From positions 155,373,148 through 155,437,147 of the forward strand of contig NC_053040.3 of NCBI RefSeq assembly GCF_002575655.3: a DNA stretch of 64,000 nucleotides. The letters are read 5' to 3'. Of this stretch, positions 9,770 to 20,500 are shown in pieces (the stretch's first letter is position 1; each line of letters begins with the position of its first letter). A model generated the notes under the pieces. That model was not told where the DNA came from. It ran no database searches and saw nothing but the letters and a program-made list of their open reading frames with translations. The position numbers and the translations under genes are program-made. This stretch comes from Aegilops tauschii subsp. strangulata. Its lineage: Eukaryota > Streptophyta > Magnoliopsida > Poales > Poaceae.

Positions 9770-12337
9770 ATGGTCAACCTAGGGAATGTGGGAGGTGGCG
9801 CACCCGTTGCAGAGGATGGTGAAAACCTACCCCCCGCCATGCCCGATGCACTTGGTTCTCCGTTCGTTGCTCCCGCCGCTCCCGTTAACCCGGGTGCCCC
9901 CTTGACCGCGGCCGGTATTCTTTCAATGTTTGCGGATCACAAAACCGCTATGTTGAAAGAAGTCCGTTCCTCGGTCAAGAAGGAAATTGATGCTCGCTTA
10001 AAGCCCTCAACATCCGCATCAAACTCATTTGATCCAAATTCTATTCATGATGCGGATGACTCGAGAGAACCTCTTGCATCTCCGGCTCGTACTCAAGTTC
10101 CCAAGTACAATGTCGTGGAACCCTTGTACTCATCGCAACCCTTGCAACATCCTCACATTAATCATGTTGGGCCTTTGCCCCCTTTGAACGCTAATGTGTT
10201 TGCTAAATGGAAGCTAGATATGAGTCTTATATTCGCAGTGCATCAACACAACTTTGGTGGATTGTGGTCAATGGATTCAACCCCAAGGACCCAATGAATC
10301 TCACTCCAAGAGAAGCGGTTGATGATCAACTCAATGCAACCGCCCACAACATGTTACGCACCGCGGTGACCAAAGACTATAGTGACTCCATTGCTCTCCT
10401 TAAGACTGCCAAGGAAATCTGGGATTGCCTTGAGGAGGCTCTCGAAGGATATGAAGCAATTCGAAGATCTCGATTGGCGTTGCTCAAGCAAGAAGTCAAT
10501 TTCTTTGTGAGGAATGAGGGTAAGTCCCTTGTGCTCAACTTGAGAACCTTTGGGTGCACTTGGGCAAATGATGACTTCATCAAGGACAAGTTCATAGATG
10601 CTATGGTTCTTACGAAACATACCATGGTCATGATGATACATCAACGTCCAGATTATCACAAGTTGACCGTGGCTCAAGTTGTTTCCACTTTCTACACTCA
10701 TGTTCTTTGGAGACCAAGTCCAAGAAGACCTTTGCAATTGCTCAAGCAACCAAGAAATCCAATCTTGCCTTGAAGGCCAAGAAAGTGGTTAGTCAACCCT
10801 CAAGGGATGAAGAAGTGAGTGAAGAGACATGTGAGGAAGATGTTGACACCTCATGCCCGGCAAATGACTTTGCGGAAGACTTGGCTCTCTTACTCAGAAA
10901 GTACTCCGGGACCATGGCAAACAAAGGGAAGAATCTTCAAGGAAGATCATTTGGACGAAGGAAATGCTACATTGTGATAGCCCAAGACACTTTGTGCATG
11001 ATTGTCCGTATGAGAGATGTGAAGACAAATCCAAGAAGCTTGTGCTCAAGAAGAAGAAGTTCACCAAGTTTGCAAAGATGAAGGATGACAAGGCTCTTGT
11101 TCATGAAGAATACATGTCCAGAGATGAAGATGATGGTGATGATGATCAAGTGGGCACAACCGCCATTTCCATGCATGCCACTACCTCCTCCTCCACCACC
11201 GGCCTCTTCGACTCTCCAAATGAGGACAAGCCTTTCACTCATTGGTGCCTTATGGCCAAAGAGGTAAAAACTAAGTCCAAATCTAAAAAACCCGCTATCT
11301 ACACTCCCAATGTCTCATGTGAGATAGTGGAGGAGGAGTGTGATGAGGGCTTGGATAATGATGAGGAATCCTTGATGGCTTTCATGAAAACTCTTCATGG
11401 TGAAGCTCGTGCTCGCTTTGGCAATCTCCTTAAGTCACTCGCCGAATGCGATGACTTTATTGAGAACATTGAAATCCTCCTCATAGAGGAAAAGGAGAGA
11501 GTCGAACTACTCGAGCACAAACTACATGAAGAGAGTGTCATGAGAGCATCACTTGAGGAAGCCTTGTCGGCTCATCGAATTGACTTTGTTAAAACCAATG
11601 ATGCTTTGCAACTTGCTCTTGAAGACAAATATGCCCTTCATGTTAGGGTTGAAAAGCATCTAGTTGATCACACGAGACTTGTTGAGGAACATGGTTGCTT
11701 GTGACTAGTTACAAGGTTGTTAAAGGTGACCTCATTGCCCTCACCAATTCTTATGCTCAACTTAAAGCTACAACCATTAAGGCACTCACTTCCGTACCAT
11801 ATGGAGTTAAATGATGATTCTTGTACGGCTAACTTTGTTCATGATTGCACCTTGCTCCAAGAGGAGAATAAGAAGTTAAAGGCCCAATTTGAGAAAGGGC
11901 TTGTGTCATGCATTCAAGGGGAGAAAAACCTCAATGACCTATTGAGTAACCAGAAGGAGTGTGTTGCCAAGGAGGGAATTGGGTTTGATCCCGCATCCAA
12001 GAATGGTAAGAACAAGAAGAAGAGCAACAAAAAGAAGATCGGTCCTCCTCCTCCTCCTCAAAAGGTAGTGTTTGTGCAAGAAGGGCACAAGGAGAAGGGG
12101 AAGGAGAAAGGGGTTGTTGGGAATGGCAAGGTCACTAGGGACAAGGCCATTCCCAAGGATTTTGCTGGCAAGAACGATCCATCTTATGTCCTCATGAGAG
12201 GAGATGATGGCTATACATTTGCAAAATTTGTTGCCACTAACTATGATGATTATGCTTGGACCACTTGGGTTCCTAAGACCCTTGTTGCTAACTCTCTAGG
12301 ACCCATTGCAAGATGGGTACCTAAAACCAAAGCTTGA
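9770..12337 (+). pseudogene. SIRE-type gag polyprotein, frameshifted
   Basis: The first ATG after the PBS (9770) opens a frame with MVNLGNVGGGAPVAEDGE. The core gag continues in frame 1 after a shift near 10260 (WIVVNGFNPKDPMNL, then EIWDCLEEALEGYEAIRRSR). It passes to frame 3 near 10.7 kb (TFAIAQATKKSNLALKAKK) and returns to frame 2 at about 10970 in the zinc knuckle CDSPRHFVHDC. A coiled-coil follows (FIENIEILLIEEKERVELLE), then a stop at 11702-11704, frame slips, and a Lys-rich tail ending WVPKTKA at 12337. Gag would form the capsid; this copy cannot. The frameshift at about 10969 removes the first knuckle cysteine. Confidence 0.8.
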
Positions 12338-12373
12338 TTCTTGTAGGACTATATCTCTGGTGGAAAACAATGG

Positions 12374-12808
12374 GTGATCGATAGTGGATGCACCAATCAT
12401 ATGACCAAAGAAAGGGAGATGCTTGTGGAGTTCGTTGATTCACTCAAGGCCTCTTTGAACATCTCCTTTGGTGACAATAGCAAGGGCAAGGTATTGGGTT
12501 TGATCAAGGTGGTAATCTCTAATGATTCTTCACTTTCTAATGTCATGCTTGTCCAATCCCTTCACTACAATTTACTTTCAGCAATTCAATTGGCTCGTGC
12601 CGGTTATGATTCTCATTTTGGCAAATTACATGTGACCGTCTTTAAGAGAAGCAATCTCAAAGCGGTCTTTGTTGGGCATGTAGAAGACAACCTTTATGTA
12701 GTCTCAAAAGAGAAAACTCATCTTGCAACATGCCTAATGGCCAAGGCCAACGTGGGGTGGCTATGGCACCGACAGCTAGCCCACGTTGGCATGAGAAATT
12801 TACAAGCT
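12374..12808 (+). pseudogene. SIRE-type aspartic protease and GAG-pre-integrase segment, truncated
   Basis: WVIDSGCTNHMT is the retroviral-type protease active site (DSG). LHYNLLSAIQLARAGYDSHF is the usual following segment, and WLWHRQLAHVGMRNLQ is the GAG-pre-integrase His motif. The frame then runs into foreign sequence at about 12.81 kb and ends at 12910 in that sequence. Integrase and RT are absent. Confidence 0.8.
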
Positions 12809-12928
12809 CTTTGTGTGAACCTTGCATATTATGAGATAAAGGGCATTAGAATTACTCCAAAAAGCATTATTATGCATCAAAACATCATAAATAACAGTTG
12901 GAAAACATGATGCAAAATGGACGTATCA
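12809..12928 (-). repeat. Fragment of a Gypsy LTR 5' end
   Basis: On the minus strand it begins TGATACGTCCATTTTGCATC, a very common LTR start in wheat Gypsy elements (Sabrina-like, from memory). About 120 bp remain, joined to the protease fragment on one side and to the SIRE-type element on the other. Confidence 0.55.
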
Positions 12929-13818
12929 AGACCCTCTTTCATGCATATGCATATCATTTTCATGGTCTAGCAAATATTGTTCTAGTGGATCAATAGGAGG
13001 CACGGCAATAGAAGCAAGACCAATTATTTCATCCTTACTAGGCAATTCTTTGTTATGATGTTTTCTATTGAACTTAGAAAAATTAAACTCATGAGACTCA
13101 TCACCAAAACTAACACCGACAGTTTGTTTCTCACAATCTATTTTAGCATTAATGGTGTATAAAAAGGGTCTACCAAAGATAATGGGACAAAAATCATCTT
13201 GTGGAGAACCAAGAACTAGAAAATCAGTAGGATATTTTACTTTCCCACACAAGACTTCAACATCTCTAACAATCCCAAGTGGTCTGGTGGTGTCTCAGTT
13301 AGCAAGTTTAATAGTAACATCTATGTCTTCTATTTTAGTGGGTGCTATGTCATTCATAATATCTTGATATAAGGTAAAAGGATAGCACTCACACTAGCAC
13401 CTAAGTCACATAAACGATGATAACATCGATCTCCTATTTTGACTGAGACAACATGCATGCCAACAATAGGTCTGTGTTTATCTTTCTCATCGGGCTTAGC
13501 AATTCTAGCAGCTTCATTACAGAAGTAAATGACATGCCCATCTATATTTTCTACCAAGAGATCTTTAACCATACCAACGCTAGGTTCTACTTTGATTTGT
13601 TCAGCAGATTTAAGTGCTCTAATATAACTTTTATTGACCAAAGTTGAAACCTTAGCATGTTCCTTTATCCTAAGAGGGAAAGGTGGGTTTTCAATATAAG
13701 CAGTAGGAACAACTAGATCAACATTATAAATGATAGTTTCATCTTTAGCTATTACCGGTTCTTTAATTCCTTCTTTAATAGGTGGGTGATATTTAAACCA
13801 CTTATCCTTAGGGAGATC
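12929..13818 (-). pseudogene. Gypsy (Athila-like) gag-protease fragment
   Basis: Two minus-strand pieces make one region. 13641-13354 has GMVKDLLVENIDGHVIYFC and the protease active site CDLGASVSA. 13252-12926 has CGKVKYPTDFLVLGSPQDDF and IIFGRPFLYTINAKIDCEKQ. A DLGASV active site is usual for Athila-type elements. The two pieces are out of frame, and the fragment is bounded by an LTR piece at 12928 and by an Angela-type LTR at 13819. Not functional. Confidence 0.8.
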
Positions 13819-14526
13819 TGAAGGAAATATGCACTAGAGGCAATAATAAAGTTGTTATTTTATATTATATTTCCTTATTCATGATAAAGGTTTATTATTC
13901 ATGCTAGAATTGTATTGATCAGAAACTTAAATACATGTGTGAATACATAAACAAATATCGTGTCCCTGGTAAGCCTCTACTAGACTAGCTCGTTGATCAA
14001 AGATGGTTAAGGCTTCCTAACCATAGACATGTGTTGTCATTTGATAACGGGATCACATCATTAGGAGAATGGTGTGATGGACAAGACCCATCCGTTAGCT
14101 TAGCATAATGATCATTCAGTTTATTTCTATTACTTTCTTCATGTCAAATAAATATTCCTTCGACTATGAGATTATGCAACTCCCAGATACCGGAGGAATA
14201 CCTTGTGTGCTGTCAAACGCCACAACGTAACTGGGTGATCATAAAGATGCTCTACAGGTATCTCCAAAGGTGTTTGTTGAGTTGGCATAGATCGAGATTA
14301 GGATTTGTCACTCCGAGTATCGGAGAGGTATCTCTGGTCCCTCTCGATAATACACATCATAAGAAGCCTTGCAAGCAAAGTGACTAATGAGTTAGTTGCA
14401 GGATGATGTATTACGGAATGAGTAAATAGACTTGCCGGTAGCGAGCTTGAACTAGGTATGAAGATACCGACGATCGAATCTCGGGCAGGTAACATACTGG
14501 ACAAAGGGCATTACGTATGTTGTCAT
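13819..14526 (+). repeat. 5' portion of an Angela/BARE-type Copia LTR
   Basis: It begins TGAAGGAAATATGC and matches, in opposite orientation, the LTRs at 26973-28637 and 61633-63295 for about 700 bp. It stops at 14526, where the CACTA-1 terminus begins. The remaining LTR half is not found in plus orientation elsewhere in the window. Confidence 0.85.
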
Positions 14527-14944
14527 CACTACAAAAAAATACACTTCCGTGATGATACGTGTTTGTCACAGTAGGTCACGTTTTCTGTCATGCATGTACA
14601 TCCATGACGATTTTATGATAGAATCAAGATAGTCATACCTGTGCTGTCGTAGAAGTGTTCCATGACATTACCAAAATTATCATCACAGAAGTGTTCACTT
14701 CCATGACGATAAATGCCGCGTCATGGAAGTGCTTTCGTTAAGGGTGACCGACACGTGGCATCCACCGTAACGGGTCGCCGTTAAGCTATCGGGTCCAGTT
14801 TTGGATCTGATAACCCGCTAATAGCCACGACCAATGCCTATTTTCCACGTGTAAAATTCTCATTGGCCGACGAAACCACGTGTCAGCTCGGCGTTGGCAC
14901 AGGTGTCACTCATCCAATGGGCGTGATGCGCCTATGATATGTCG

Positions 14945-15720
14945 ACATGTGGACCGGCCCAACAGTAGCCCATTCAGGTTAAAAGGCAGGGCCTGTCAAA
15001 ATAAGCGGGCTGGCCCATTAGCGGCCTGCTTAAGTCAGGCCCATTTACAAGCACGGCCCATACAAGTTACACAGAATCGGCCCATCAAAGGCCCATTCTA
15101 CATTTGACAATTTCCAGCCCATCGTCAGTTTTAACCCGTTAATGGCCTGCTATGTCTTTGGGCCCAATTGCGGCCCGAGCTTCTTTCGGCCTGTTAGCGG
15201 CCCATCATCAGTTCCAGCCCGTTAATGGCCCGGAACGTCTTTCGGCCTTTTCTCGGCCTATTCTGCAGTTGGGCCAATTCTAGCTCGCTGTGACTTTAGG
15301 CCTGTACACGACCCATTCGGTAAATGGGCCAACTCCTAGCCCATTTTGTCTCTCGGCCTGTTAATGTCCCACACAACAGTTGGGCCTTTGACTTTAGGTC
15401 CATTAGGGGCCCACGTTCCGCAGGGCATCATTTCAGCCCAACGCGACTTTTGGCCTGTTAAAAGTCTAGTTTGCAAATTGGGCCTCCTCTGCCCCATAAC
15501 ACTTTCAGCCTCTTACTGGCCTGTAAAGTAAAAGGGCCAAGACAAAATTGACATCTATTTCGGCCTGCTAGAGGCCCGCGAGCCATTTCCATTTATACGG
15601 CCCTATCGAGCTTTTGGCCTGTTAACGGCCTGCTAAGAGCCGTTGTTACGGTGGGCCACATCATTTGGGATCCACTTAATATTATTTTGACCAGCCCAAT
15701 TAAGGCCCGCTTTGACTACA
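14945..15720. repeat. Degenerate array of GGCCCA / GGCCTGTTA motifs
   Basis: About 780 bp with dozens of copies of GGCCCA, TGGGCC and GGCCTGTTAACGG-like units in both orientations, spaced roughly 20-40 bp. TGGGCC is the plant 'site II' motif bound by TCP factors. In CACTA elements subterminal repeats are bound by the TnpA-type protein; this array may have that role. No ORF. Confidence 0.7.
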
Positions 15721-16022
15721 CATGTTTGTTCGTTTGTATGGCGTCCAGGAAATGTTTGGGCGTGTTGGCCCCCATTTCAAAACATACACTATACAATAAA
15801 AAGACTAAGGCATAGAAACGTAGAATAATCCTACACTATACAATAAAGAAATTACAGCCGAATATACCCACTGGGCATTATAGTTCGGCACTAGTGATAA
15901 TAAAGCGTACGCAAACAGTAAATTACATACACTGGACAAATAAAGCTCATACAACATGGACACGCATCAACAGAACTTACCATTTGAACTATAATCTCTT
16001 CAGAAAATAGGATTGGCCGGAT
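15721..16022. other. CACTA-1 AT-rich internal sequence
   Basis: A short direct repeat (CACTATACAATAAA at 15787 and 15835) is the only structure seen. It lies downstream of the last exon and probably holds the 3' UTR. Confidence 0.35.
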
Positions 16023-16301
16023 TCAGATAGCACAAATTTCAGTCTGCAAAATCTCCAATTCCTTCATGGTTACCTCAGTGTCTTGGTTCATTTTTTTGAC
16101 TCCTGGATCTAATACCTGCATGTCGAGTCTCAACTTGTTGATTGTTCGTTGAGAATCATGTACACGTTGTCTTGCCACCTCTAGTTGATGCTCGAGAACA
16201 TCAGCACATTCCAATTCCAATCCATAATCATTCGGTAACGGCCATGCCGCACTGCTCGCAGATCTTTGTGTTGATGTCAATTCATCCTGAAGTGTTTCCA
16301 T
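16023..16301 (-). CDS. CACTA-1 terminal exon, coiled-coil (TnpA-like C-terminus)
   Basis: 92 codons, METLQDELTSTQRSASSAAW then VLEHQLEVARQRVHDSQRTI and VTMKELEILQTEICAI with a stop at 16023. The second half has a heptad-like pattern suggesting a coiled coil. A possible splice acceptor (CCCTAG) lies just upstream on the minus strand, so it is likely the last exon of a spliced gene rather than a complete ORF. The CACTA accessory protein role is inferred from position. Confidence 0.55.
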   Translation of the reverse strand: METLQDELTSTQRSASSAAWPLPNDYGLELECADVLEHQLEVARQRVHDSQRTINKLRLDMQVLDPGVKKMNQDTEVTMKELEILQTEICAI

Positions 16302-16930
16302 AAGTACACATGACTAGGGCAAAAATATAGTTACAACAGTGAAGCGAGCAAGATATACTATTTTGTACATGGCAAAACAGGACTAACAATAATGTTACAC
16401 GTCATGAAGCATAAGCAGGTGATATTTTAAAAATTATAAAAATGGTAGTCTGTGCAGCCTGCATACAGAAATCTCTCTTAGCTCACCAGAGGAGCATGAT
16501 GTTGGGGCCAAATCCAAAACATGAACAAGTTACAAATTTAGACAGCATGTTGCGTATAAGTAAGCAAGCAGTTGGCCATTCTGTAGCTCAACTAAAGTCT
16601 TAGGGAGCATAATGAAAAGCAGAGGGATTCATACAAACCTACTATAGCAAGCAAATCTATGCAATCATTAGCCTAGTATAAACTAGATTGTGATCCTCAT
16701 GCAGTAATAGTTGGTTAATAGACTTCAAAGCTTCAGGCACACTTCGGCAGAGTAATTAAATGGTAAGGCCTTTAATTATGTCAACTAATAGTTATAAAAG
16801 TACCCAACATCAGGCATCATTGTTTGGGCATCTCATTAACTGAGGACAAATAAAGCAATTGAAAAGAGCAAATTAACTATGCCTGAAACAAATAAGGAAT
16901 TGAACTGTTGAGTTGGATACGGTGACTTAC
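16302..16930. other. CACTA-1 intron
   Basis: AT-rich with no ORF. It lies between the exon at 17035-16931 (donor GTAAGT) and the exon at 16301-16023, both on the minus strand, and fits a single intron of about 630 bp. Confidence 0.45.
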
Positions 16931-17035
16931 CTTAACTGGTTGAATAGGCTCAGCGCTGCTCCTACTTCTCTTGCAAGGCTCCTTCCCAACAGCTTGTACT
17001 TGGAAATCCTCAATCTTATCTTTATTGCACCCCCT
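16931..17035 (-). CDS. CACTA-1 internal exon (105 bp)
   Basis: On the minus strand the segment lies between an acceptor (TTGCAG) and a donor (AAGGTAAGTC). It encodes 35 codons without a stop, RGCNKDKIEDFQVQAVGKEP then CKRSRSSAEPIQPVK, with a basic patch KRSRSS. Short and identified only from splice sites and openness. Confidence 0.45.
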
Positions 17036-17227
17036 CTGCAAGGTGACACAAACTAGTTACTCATCTCCTTGGAAGATAAATATGCATACTTTCTAGTCTG
17101 TGAACAACACAAAAGGATGAGATTATAACAAAACAACACCACATAGTGAAACATGCCACATCTCTTGCACTTGCACACAATGAAATGAGCATTTACTATG
17201 TTTGCACTATGTAAAAACTAGGCATAC

Positions 17228-17294
17228 CTTTGAACTGGATCTCCAGGTACTCTTGGAGAGCCTACTTTAGTGTACACCCAAACCTTTATGTCAC
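17228..17294 (-). CDS. Possible CACTA-1 exon (67 bp)
   Basis: Bounded on the minus strand by an acceptor (CTCATAG) and a donor (AAGGTATG). It encodes about 22 residues including KVWVYTKVGSPRVPGDPVQR. The frame upstream of the acceptor has a stop, which supports the splice site. CACTA-2 lies 60 bp further upstream, in what would be the preceding intron. Confidence 0.3.
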
Positions 17295-17355
17295 CTATGA
17301 GTTAGACAAGCCCCCACTACATCAGCCCTTAGTGTTTAAATCGTTGACAAGCTTT

Positions 17356-18125
17356 CACTGGTGCGCGTCGGTCCTAAACAAACGGTTTTTTACCACTTTC
17401 CGCGACGGCCTTTGGAACCGTCGCCAAGTGAGTGTGTGCGATAGGGGGTCCTTCCCACACGACCCAGAAACCGTCGGGGATATGGAACAGTGATCCAGAG
17501 GCCTTCCAAAATGTAATCGTGTGCGGTGCAGCACACACTAAATTCTTTCGCGCGTGTGGTATCAGTGATTAAGCATTTCTAATGACGCAGTGAAATCATA
17601 CGGTCTGTTGTAACGAACCGTTTGGGAAACAGTATGTAAGGCACACGGGCTAACATATGAACTGTGTGTGATTTGTGCCCTATCGCACATGAGATTTCTG
17701 CATAACCCGTCTGCCATGCTAGACTCCATCGCACACGTTTTCCAACAATTACCGTCTGCGATAATGTTCTATCACAAACGGTTTAGGAGCCCCTTCGCAC
17801 ACATACAAGTGCTGCAGACCGTTTGTGATTCCGACGGTTGCCGTAAGAGTGACGTGTGCTTTTCGTTTGGGATCCCACACGTTTCCTGAAAAAAATACGA
17901 CTGGGATTGTATTTTGCATTCGGCACGGTTTACTCCCAGTTCTCGTGTGCGATAACGCGACATCACAAACGGTTTCGGAGAACCTACACACACGTAGTAG
18001 CGCTGCGAATCGTTTGCGATCTGATGTGTATCACCGACGGTTCCAATACGATTGACGTATGCTTTCTGATGTGGATCGCACACACTCATTTAGTTGAACC
18101 GTGTGCGGAGCAATTGCCAGGTTAA
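17356..18125. repeat. CACTA-2 left terminus and subterminal repeats
   Basis: After the terminus, the motifs AAACGGTTT, ACCGT(G/C)TG and GTGTGCGATA recur every 40-80 bp in both orientations up to GAACCGTGTGCGG at 18098. Such arrays are the binding platform of the CACTA accessory protein in studied elements. Confidence 0.65.
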
Positions 18126-18139
18126 AACAAAAATACCCC

Positions 18140-18271
18140 ATTTTGAATCGGCACGCAAAAACAAATTCGCCACAATATTCAATCGAACAAATAAAAAAAT
18201 ATCTCATTTTGAATCGGCACGCAAAAAGCAAATTTGCCACAATATTCAAGTGAACAAATAGTGTCCACAGG
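18140..18271. repeat. 66-bp tandem repeat, two copies
   Basis: ATTTTGAATCGGCACGCAAA begins at 18140 and again at 18206, each followed by AAATT(C/T)GCCACAATATTCAA. The copies differ at a few bases. Confidence 0.8.
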
Positions 18272-18435
18272 AAGAACATTCATCGGATTTCGCAACAATT
18301 GCAATTGAACATATGGTAGCTAAATTCCAATGATTTGTCCACACATATATGCATTACATAATTAATCATAGTGTACGAAATATGAAGACCTCATCAGATG
18401 GAAAATAATGGACCCATGCATTATATGTTTAGCGG

Positions 18436-19594
18436 CTAACTCTTACTCAATGTTTCAGGAGAAACCATGCTGAAATCTTCATCATCACCAGTGGGATTGA
18501 TGTAGTGATCCAGGAAGAAGTCGCTGATAAATCTCCGAACCATCAGCAATTCACTAGCCGGGAGCGGTTCAGGGGTCCTCGGTTTTAAGATGAGCTGCAT
18601 TATTTTTAAGATCAGAATGTGCCATATGATTGGAGTAGAAGATATTAATTAAGATAGACTTACTGGTACTAATTCGCGAGGATCGTCACAACTATCAGCA
18701 GATTTGCAGATGGAGATCATGTGTCTACAAACATAGTATCCACAAAGGTTGGTCCCTGCTTCTTGCTGAGGACACTGAAATTTTTTGTACAAAATTAGTC
18801 ATGTATTTGTCCTGTTAGGAACAATCTAACCGGTGTTAGATGTATTATTTTTTCTTTGGACAAAATAGAAAGAGGTTTATTTAGAAGCTTGAACATTTGA
18901 CTAGCGTAAGGAAAGGTATTTGCAGACTGTTGGATAAATTTTCCAAAAATAATGGATTTCGGTGTGTTACCGGAGAAACGATCTCGTGCTGCAGAGGTAG
19001 TTTCCTCTTGAACAGGTTCCCTGTTTTAGTTTCCCACAATGCGAGCACACTGCAAATGATGATGAATTTTGACAATATCAATTATTGAACCAAATATGAA
19101 TGCAAATTAATTTCAACATCATAGAATTCAATACCTATCCAAGAATTGCTGAAGATGCATCAGGTCCTGAGCGTTTGTTGACTCTCTAAGAGAATGAATG
19201 TAGTAAACCGTGTTCTTGTTTGGAACAATGAATACCAATATCCAGTGATTGCTACATATTAAAAAAGCCATGAACTTACGAATGATGTCAAAATCTGAAA
19301 GACAATCAGTGTATGCGTGGTTGTTTACTTGACTTACCCTTCATGATATGGCTAGAGAAATGATTCTGCATGGGACGTGTTTTCGAAGATACGGACAACC
19401 GTGTTAATGGACCGGTCCCATCGGTCCTTCTCATGTAATGTTGTGCCATTTGCTAATGCAGGATCTATGAAATACACACTCTCACTTTGTCTTCTCTATG
19501 CGTTCAATCCCCTGAGAGGAATAAAATGCAGTTAGTTGTTTATCATTTACAGCCTTGTATGGAGAAGTTGACCAGAGTTTGTTAAGTACTTACA
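18436..19594 (-). pseudogene. CACTA-2 Ulp1-like cysteine protease, catalytic exons
   Basis: Exons by splice sites on the minus strand: 19511-19338, 19251-19135, an uncertain one from 19049, 18774-18664, and 18594-18436. They hold VYFIDPALANG, NHWILVFIVPNKNTVYY (catalytic His), CPQQEAGTNLCGYYVC (Gln and catalytic Cys), and a last exon ending FFLDHYINPTGDDED and SKS-stop. The pattern is that of C48 (Ulp1/SENP) peptidases carried by many plant CACTA and Mutator elements. The Asp normally found after the His strand reads His here (YYIHSL), and exon 19511-19338 has two in-frame TAG codons. The protein is probably inactive. The real target is unknown. Confidence 0.68.
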
Positions 19595-20024
19595 AAATCA
19601 CGCATCTAACAAGAGTGGCATCGAGCATGTTGAAGTTGAAGAAGAGATGTAAGTCCTCGGAACTCACAATGATAGAACCAGCATCGTGTCGGAAATGATC
19701 TCTGTTGTAGTGGACTAGCAAATGGTGATGACCTTCTGACATTTGATCCATGCAATATTCATGTAACTCACGGCAACTGGAGCTGCACTCATCAAAGTAT
19801 TCGCCAACAAGAAATGGCTGACCATGGACGTAATTGCGTGCTTCAAGTATGTCTGCTTTTCTTTTAGCAAGCAACAATTCTACTTCTTCATCATCCATGG
19901 CATCAGAAATAATATTACTCCCCGATTCGAACAAGCTGCTGTTAATTTGGTTCTGGGCGATGAGTGCTTTAAGTGAGAGGCAATCGTTCTCTTTCCTCTT
20001 CACTTTCCCGCTGCGCTTCCTCAT
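19594..20024 (-). CDS. CACTA-2 exon upstream of the Ulp1 domain
   Basis: 144 codons from MRKRSGKVKRKENDCLSLKA, with a basic start, then acidic DAMDDEEVELLLAKRKADIL and FNMLDATLVRCVIL. A consensus donor (TTTTGTAAGTACTT) ends the exon at 19594, so the stop at 19590 is in the intron. Frame differs from the large ORF upstream, though the decayed repeats between them (20030-20320) suggest they were once one protein. Probably the N-terminal part of the Ulp1-type polypeptide. Confidence 0.5.
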
Positions 20025-20029
20025 GGTCG

Positions 20030-20500
20030 TGGGTGTAGCCTTTTTGGCACTTCCTTGTTGGTACTTGAAGCATTTCTGGCGGAACGTCAGGTTGCCTGCA
20101 CGGTAGACTACCGAGCAGACGGTGAAGCTTGGACGGACTTCTTAGCAGACTGTTTATCTATGCCGGACCGCTGAGCTGGCCGTGCTACAGTGACGGACTG
20201 CTGGGCTGTAGGAGCAGAGGCATCGGACTGCTGACCATGCGTTGAAGCTATGTCGGGTTTCTACGCAGGTGGTGCCAACTTGTCGGTGTGCTGAGGAGGC
20301 CGTGCCAACGCGTTGGTTTGCTAAGTAGGAAGTGATGATGCATTGGTATGCTGATCACACGCTTGCGGACCGATGGACTGATGAGCAGTCGGTTCTGGAC
20401 CGACAGACTGCTTAGCAGGTGGTTCCGAAGCATCAGACTGCTTAGCAGTCTGTTCCACCAGGTTGGTCTGCTGAGCATGTGCTGCAGCTAGGTCTCCCCC
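20030..20500. repeat. Degenerate tandem repeat in the ORF tail
   Basis: Units of about 40-50 bp built around (T)CGGACTGCT(T/G)AGCAG recur at least eight times. In the ORF frame they encode QSxxxEPxAKQS-type repeats. The first stop of the frame lies inside this array. Confidence 0.65.

Larger units (their letters stand above)
8457..12808 (+). mobile_element. SIRE-type Copia retrotransposon, 5' part
   Basis: An LTR, an initiator-Met PBS, a long gag with a coiled-coil extension, a zinc knuckle, an aspartic protease and a GAG-pre-integrase segment appear in order. A long coiled-coil gag is typical of the SIRE/Maximus lineage. The copy is cut near 12.81 kb, where it meets a minus-strand Gypsy LTR fragment. 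No integrase, RT or 3' LTR is present. Confidence 0.85.
14527..17355 (-). mobile_element. CACTA-1 DNA transposon, 3' part
   Basis: It starts with CACTACAAAAAAATACAC, a CACTA superfamily terminus, preceded by CAT as the possible 3-bp TSD. Subterminal repeats with TTCCATGACG (14560-14740) follow, then a GGCCCA-rich array, then minus-strand exons. CACTA-2 interrupts it at 17356. I cannot find the other end. Confidence 0.75.

Noticed and set aside
17749..18125. Overlapping ORFs of 75-105 codons on both strands
   Set aside because: They sit in subterminal repeats; openness in several frames is a composition effect.
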